A DNA stretch of 64,000 nucleotides from Pectobacterium betavasculorum (GTDB lineage Bacteria; Pseudomonadota; Gammaproteobacteria; Enterobacterales; Enterobacteriaceae), in contig NZ_JQHM01000001.1 in assembly GCF_000749845.1 (NCBI RefSeq), positions 1,488,001-1,552,000 on the forward strand. Reading direction: 5' to 3'. The position numbers and the translations under genes were made by a program. Below are positions 61,156 to 64,000 of this stretch, piece after piece. The stretch's first letter is position 1, and every line of letters begins with the position of its first letter. The notes beneath the pieces were generated by a model. The model was not told the DNA's origin and did no database searches. It saw only the letters and a program-made list of their open reading frames with translations.

Positions 61156-61814
61156 CAGTGCTGTCCCTGCTCGACAGGCTGCAATCCTTGTTGCTGCAAC
61201 CACTGCTGTAATGCGGCCTGAATATCTGCACTGACAGCATCAATAGATTGTGAGGCATCGATCGTCAGGATGCTGCTATCCTCCGCCGCCAGTTCCTGAT
61301 AGCGGGAGCGGGTACGATCAAAGAAAGCCAGCGACTCCTGCTCGATTCTATCCAGTTCGCCGCGTTGACGCGCGCGCTGCAAACCGATAGCTGGCGGTAA
61401 ATCAAGATAAAGCGTCAGGTCGGGACGAAAATCGCCCAGCACGGTATCGCGCAGTGAGCGTAGCAGTTGCTGATCGATCCCACGCCCTCCCCCCTGATAA
61501 GCCTGTGAAGAGAGATCGTGCCGATCGCCGATAACCCATTTTCCATCTGCCAACGCAGGTTTAATGACGTTATCCACTAGTTGCACTCTGGCAGCGTAGA
61601 GCATCAGCACTTCCGCTTTGTCGGTGACCTTCTCATCGGCCATCCCTTGCTTAATGAGTTCTCGCAGTTTCTCCGCCAGCGGTGTGCCGCCGGGTTCCCG
61701 CGTGAACACCACCTCTTGCACACCGTGTGATCGCAGTGTTTCTACGACGATATTGCGCGCGGTGGTCTTCCCTGCGCCTTCCAATCCTTCAATAACGATA
61801 AATTTACTGTTCAT
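61155..61814 (-). CDS. tmk: Thymidylate kinase
   Basis: Phosphorylates dTMP to dTDP. P-loop [11 protein letters not shown](X) motif region [17 protein letters not shown] and [14 protein letters not shown] are intact, with the lid arginine region [13 protein letters not shown]. Length 219. It overlaps mltG by 11 bases and holB by one. Confidence 0.96.
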   Translation of the reverse strand: MNSKFIVIEGLEGAGKTTARNIVVETLRSHGVQEVVFTREPGGTPLAEKLRELIKQGMADEKVTDKAEVLMLYAARVQLVDNVIKPALADGKWVIGDRHDLSSQAYQGGGRGIDQQLLRSLRDTVLGDFRPDLTLYLDLPPAIGLQRARQRGELDRIEQESLAFFDRTRSRYQELAAEDSSILTIDASQSIDAVSADIQAALQQWLQQQGLQPVEQGQH

Positions 61815-62823
61815 CCCGTTCCTTTAACGCTGAGCGGTATACCTTTACAGCACGATTATGGTCTGCAAGGTTAGTGGTAAAACTGTGCCCACCTTTTCCA
61901 TCCGCCACGAAATACAGATACGACGTTTTGGCTGGATGTGCTGCCGCATCCAATGACGCTTTCCCCGGCATCGCGATCGGCGTCGGCGGCAAGCCGGAGA
62001 TGACATAAGTATTGTAAGGCGTCGGCGTATCTAATGCTTTACGAGTTATCACGCCTTTGTAGTCATCCCCCATGCCATAAATCACCGTGGGATCCGTTTG
62101 CAACCGCATACCAAGCCGTAAGCGATTGACAAAAACGGAGGCGACCTGCGTACGCTCTTCATTGATTGCCGTTTCTTTTTCAATGATTGACGCCATCGTC
62201 AGCAACTCGTCTGGTGTCTTGTACGGTAAACCTTCTTCACGCCCTTTCCATACGTCATCCACCGTTTTTTTCATACGCTGATGCGCACGCTGCAATAGGG
62301 CGCTATCACTCGTGCCAGCCGTGTATGAATACGTGTCAGGATAAAACCAACCTTCCGGGTTCGCCTTATCTTTGATTTCCAACTGAGTGGCGATGTCCTG
62401 TTCAGTTTTCACGGCCAGAGCATGCTTGATATAAGGTGCCTGCTGTAATGTGACGAGCCACTCTTTCAGGCGCGAACCTTCGACGAAGCGAATGGTGAAT
62501 TGCGCTTCCTTTCCGCTGGACAATAAGGCCAACATCTCGCGGACGCTCATACCGGCAGTAAAGCGGTACGTACCCGCTTTGAATTTTGCCAATTCCGGCT
62601 CGATACGCAACAGCCACGGAAAAAACGGCCCATCGGTAATAATTTTCTGATCGAGAAGCAGTGTTTCCAGCCCTTCTCTTCCCGTACCAGCCGGAAGCGT
62701 AAAGATAGTTTCCTTTTCGATAGCCAATGGAGAATCAGCAAAACGCTGCATTTTCTGCCACACGACCAGAACTACCAGCACAACGGCAGCGATAATCAGC
62801 AAACCAATTTTCTTTTTCTTCAT
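61804..62823 (-). CDS. mltG: Endolytic murein transglycosylase MltG (YceG)
   Basis: An inner-membrane enzyme that cuts nascent glycan strands and so sets chain length. One N-terminal membrane segment (residues about 5-23), a LysM-like part, and the YceG catalytic domain with the glutamate in [15 protein letters not shown]. Length 339 against 340. It lies between pabC and tmk as in E. coli. Confidence 0.95.
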   Translation of the reverse strand: MKKKKIGLLIIAAVVLVVLVVWQKMQRFADSPLAIEKETIFTLPAGTGREGLETLLLDQKIITDGPFFPWLLRIEPELAKFKAGTYRFTAGMSVREMLALLSSGKEAQFTIRFVEGSRLKEWLVTLQQAPYIKHALAVKTEQDIATQLEIKDKANPEGWFYPDTYSYTAGTSDSALLQRAHQRMKKTVDDVWKGREEGLPYKTPDELLTMASIIEKETAINEERTQVASVFVNRLRLGMRLQTDPTVIYGMGDDYKGVITRKALDTPTPYNTYVISGLPPTPIAMPGKASLDAAAHPAKTSYLYFVADGKGGHSFTTNLADHNRAVKVYRSALKERDEQ

Positions 62824-62837
62824 AAATCAACCATCTA

Positions 62838-63635
62838 CTAGCAGTCAGGACTTAGGAATTGATAAAGCTCTCGGGAGTGATAACGCCAGACATGCGCCTG
62901 ATTCACGGGGACTATCGGCATCAATGCGTTACAAATCAGCACTTCATCCGCATCGGTCAGTGTAGTAACAGGCTCACTGACGATTTGTAGCGCGAAGTCA
63001 GACTCTGCCAGTAAGGCAATAATATGCTGTCGAGCAACGCCATCCACACCTGACTGAGATAAATCCGGCGTATAGACCCGATGTCCCTTACGCCAGAATA
63101 AATTAGCGGCACAGCATTCCACTAGCGCATCTGAGGTGTCAAGCACGAGGGTCTCATCGGCTGAGGTCTGGTCAAGATGCGCACGAATCAACACTTGTTC
63201 AAGCCGATTCAAATGTTTTATTCCCGCCAACAGCGGGTTTTTAGCTAACGCCACAGGACTCAGATTCAGGCTAATACCTTGCTCACGCCAGTCGGCATAA
63301 TGCGCAGGATAATCTGCCTGCATGACTATTCGGGTTGGCTGTACACAACCTTGCGCACCATAACCACGCCCACCGACGCCACGCGTTAGCATGACTTTCA
63401 CTACGCCGCTCGATAGTCCCTGCGCTGACAAAATCATTTCAGCACGCAGATTTTCCCAGTCAATGAGTGGAAATAATAAGCGGGTAGCAGCCTGTTGCAG
63501 CCGCGCAATATGCCGTTCTAGCCAAACAATCTCGCCATTACATACTCTGGCTGTCGTAAAGCAGCCGTCACCATACTGTATTCCCCGATCGAGAGCAGAA
63601 AGCTGTTCTGTTAACTTGCCATTAATCCACAACAT
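62838..63635 (-). CDS. pabC: Aminodeoxychorismate lyase PabC
   Basis: A PLP enzyme of the fold-IV class that forms 4-aminobenzoate for folate. The PLP lysine lies in AGIKHLNRLEQ, and conserved residues include YGDGCFTTARV and ECCAANLFWRKG. ATG at 63635 has GGAG seven bases before it and matches the E. coli start (M-x-x-INGK), giving 265 residues against 269; ATG codons further up (63656) have poor sites. Confidence 0.93.
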   Translation of the reverse strand: MLWINGKLTEQLSALDRGIQYGDGCFTTARVCNGEIVWLERHIARLQQAATRLLFPLIDWENLRAEMILSAQGLSSGVVKVMLTRGVGGRGYGAQGCVQPTRIVMQADYPAHYADWREQGISLNLSPVALAKNPLLAGIKHLNRLEQVLIRAHLDQTSADETLVLDTSDALVECCAANLFWRKGHRVYTPDLSQSGVDGVARQHIIALLAESDFALQIVSEPVTTLTDADEVLICNALMPIVPVNQAHVWRYHSRELYQFLSPDC

Positions 63636-63722
63636 AATAAGCTCCGCGTCATTCATCGTCGTCAGCTTGCCAGTAAAGCAACATCGCACACAAGCAGGTG
63701 TGTCTGATTTTATTAAGGCAAA

Positions 63723-63747
63723 AAAAAACCCGGAAACCGGGTTTTTT
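63723..63747 (-). terminator. Terminator of fabF
   Basis: AACCCGG-AAA-CCGGGTT with six or more A and T at the sides; on the minus strand the T-run follows the stem, 15 bases after the fabF stop. Confidence 0.93.
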
Positions 63748-63762
63748 AATACGCTATTGCAA

Positions 63763-64000
<238 letters not shown>

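Overview
This is about 64 kb of ordinary chromosome from a gammaproteobacterium of the order Enterobacterales. Most gene products match Escherichia coli proteins end to end, and the gene order follows two separate stretches of the E. coli map. The extra genes (a secreted sucrose isomerase with an alpha-glucoside PTS, a heme ABC transporter) and the dispersed repeats point to a soft-rot plant pathogen, most likely Pectobacterium or a close relative. That genus call is an inference from gene content. I saw no prophage, insertion sequence, rRNA, tRNA or CRISPR array.

Bases 1-12,400 hold the suf iron-sulfur assembly operon (sufABCDSE, minus strand) with a Fur-like site in its leader, a Fur-boxed gene of unknown function, menI, ydiJ, ydiK and the small RNA RprA with its RcsB box. 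Bases 12,500-18,500 hold an ApbE-type flavin transferase, the divergent ppsA/ppsR pair and aroH.

Bases 18,500-28,500 carry two accessory blocks in the place where E. coli has only the short ydiE gene. The first is a sucrose-isomer module: exported GH13 sucrose isomerase, GntR/UTRA regulator, PTS IICB, and GH4 6-phospho-alpha-glucosidase. Its likely logic is that sucrose is isomerised outside the cytoplasm, the isomers enter as phosphosugars, and they are cleaved inside. The second is hmuSTUV, a Fur-boxed heme uptake and use operon without a receptor gene in this window.

Bases 28,500-37,800 follow E. coli order again (selO, ydiV/rflP, nlpC, btuD, btuE, btuC) but with lplA inserted. nlpC has an 18-bp tandem repeat inside its signal-peptide region. 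A methyltransferase, a cupin and a Crp/Fnr regulator follow, then an unrecognised 80-codon gene behind two palindromes. Bases 37,800-48,000 hold cobB, nagK, lolEDC, mfd and the Hsp70-like yegD.

Bases 48,100-64,000 run mostly on the minus strand: ycfJ, ndh (with an FNR box), ycfP, nagZ, thiK, lpoB, ycfL, hinT, then a drug-efflux MFS gene with a divergent HTH regulator where E. coli has fhuE. The end is ptsG (with candidate SgrS, Mlc and CRP sites), tatD, holB, tmk, mltG, pabC and the 3' end of fabF. Several palindromic repeats lie between genes, including two copies of one hairpin and one full plus two partial copies of another family.
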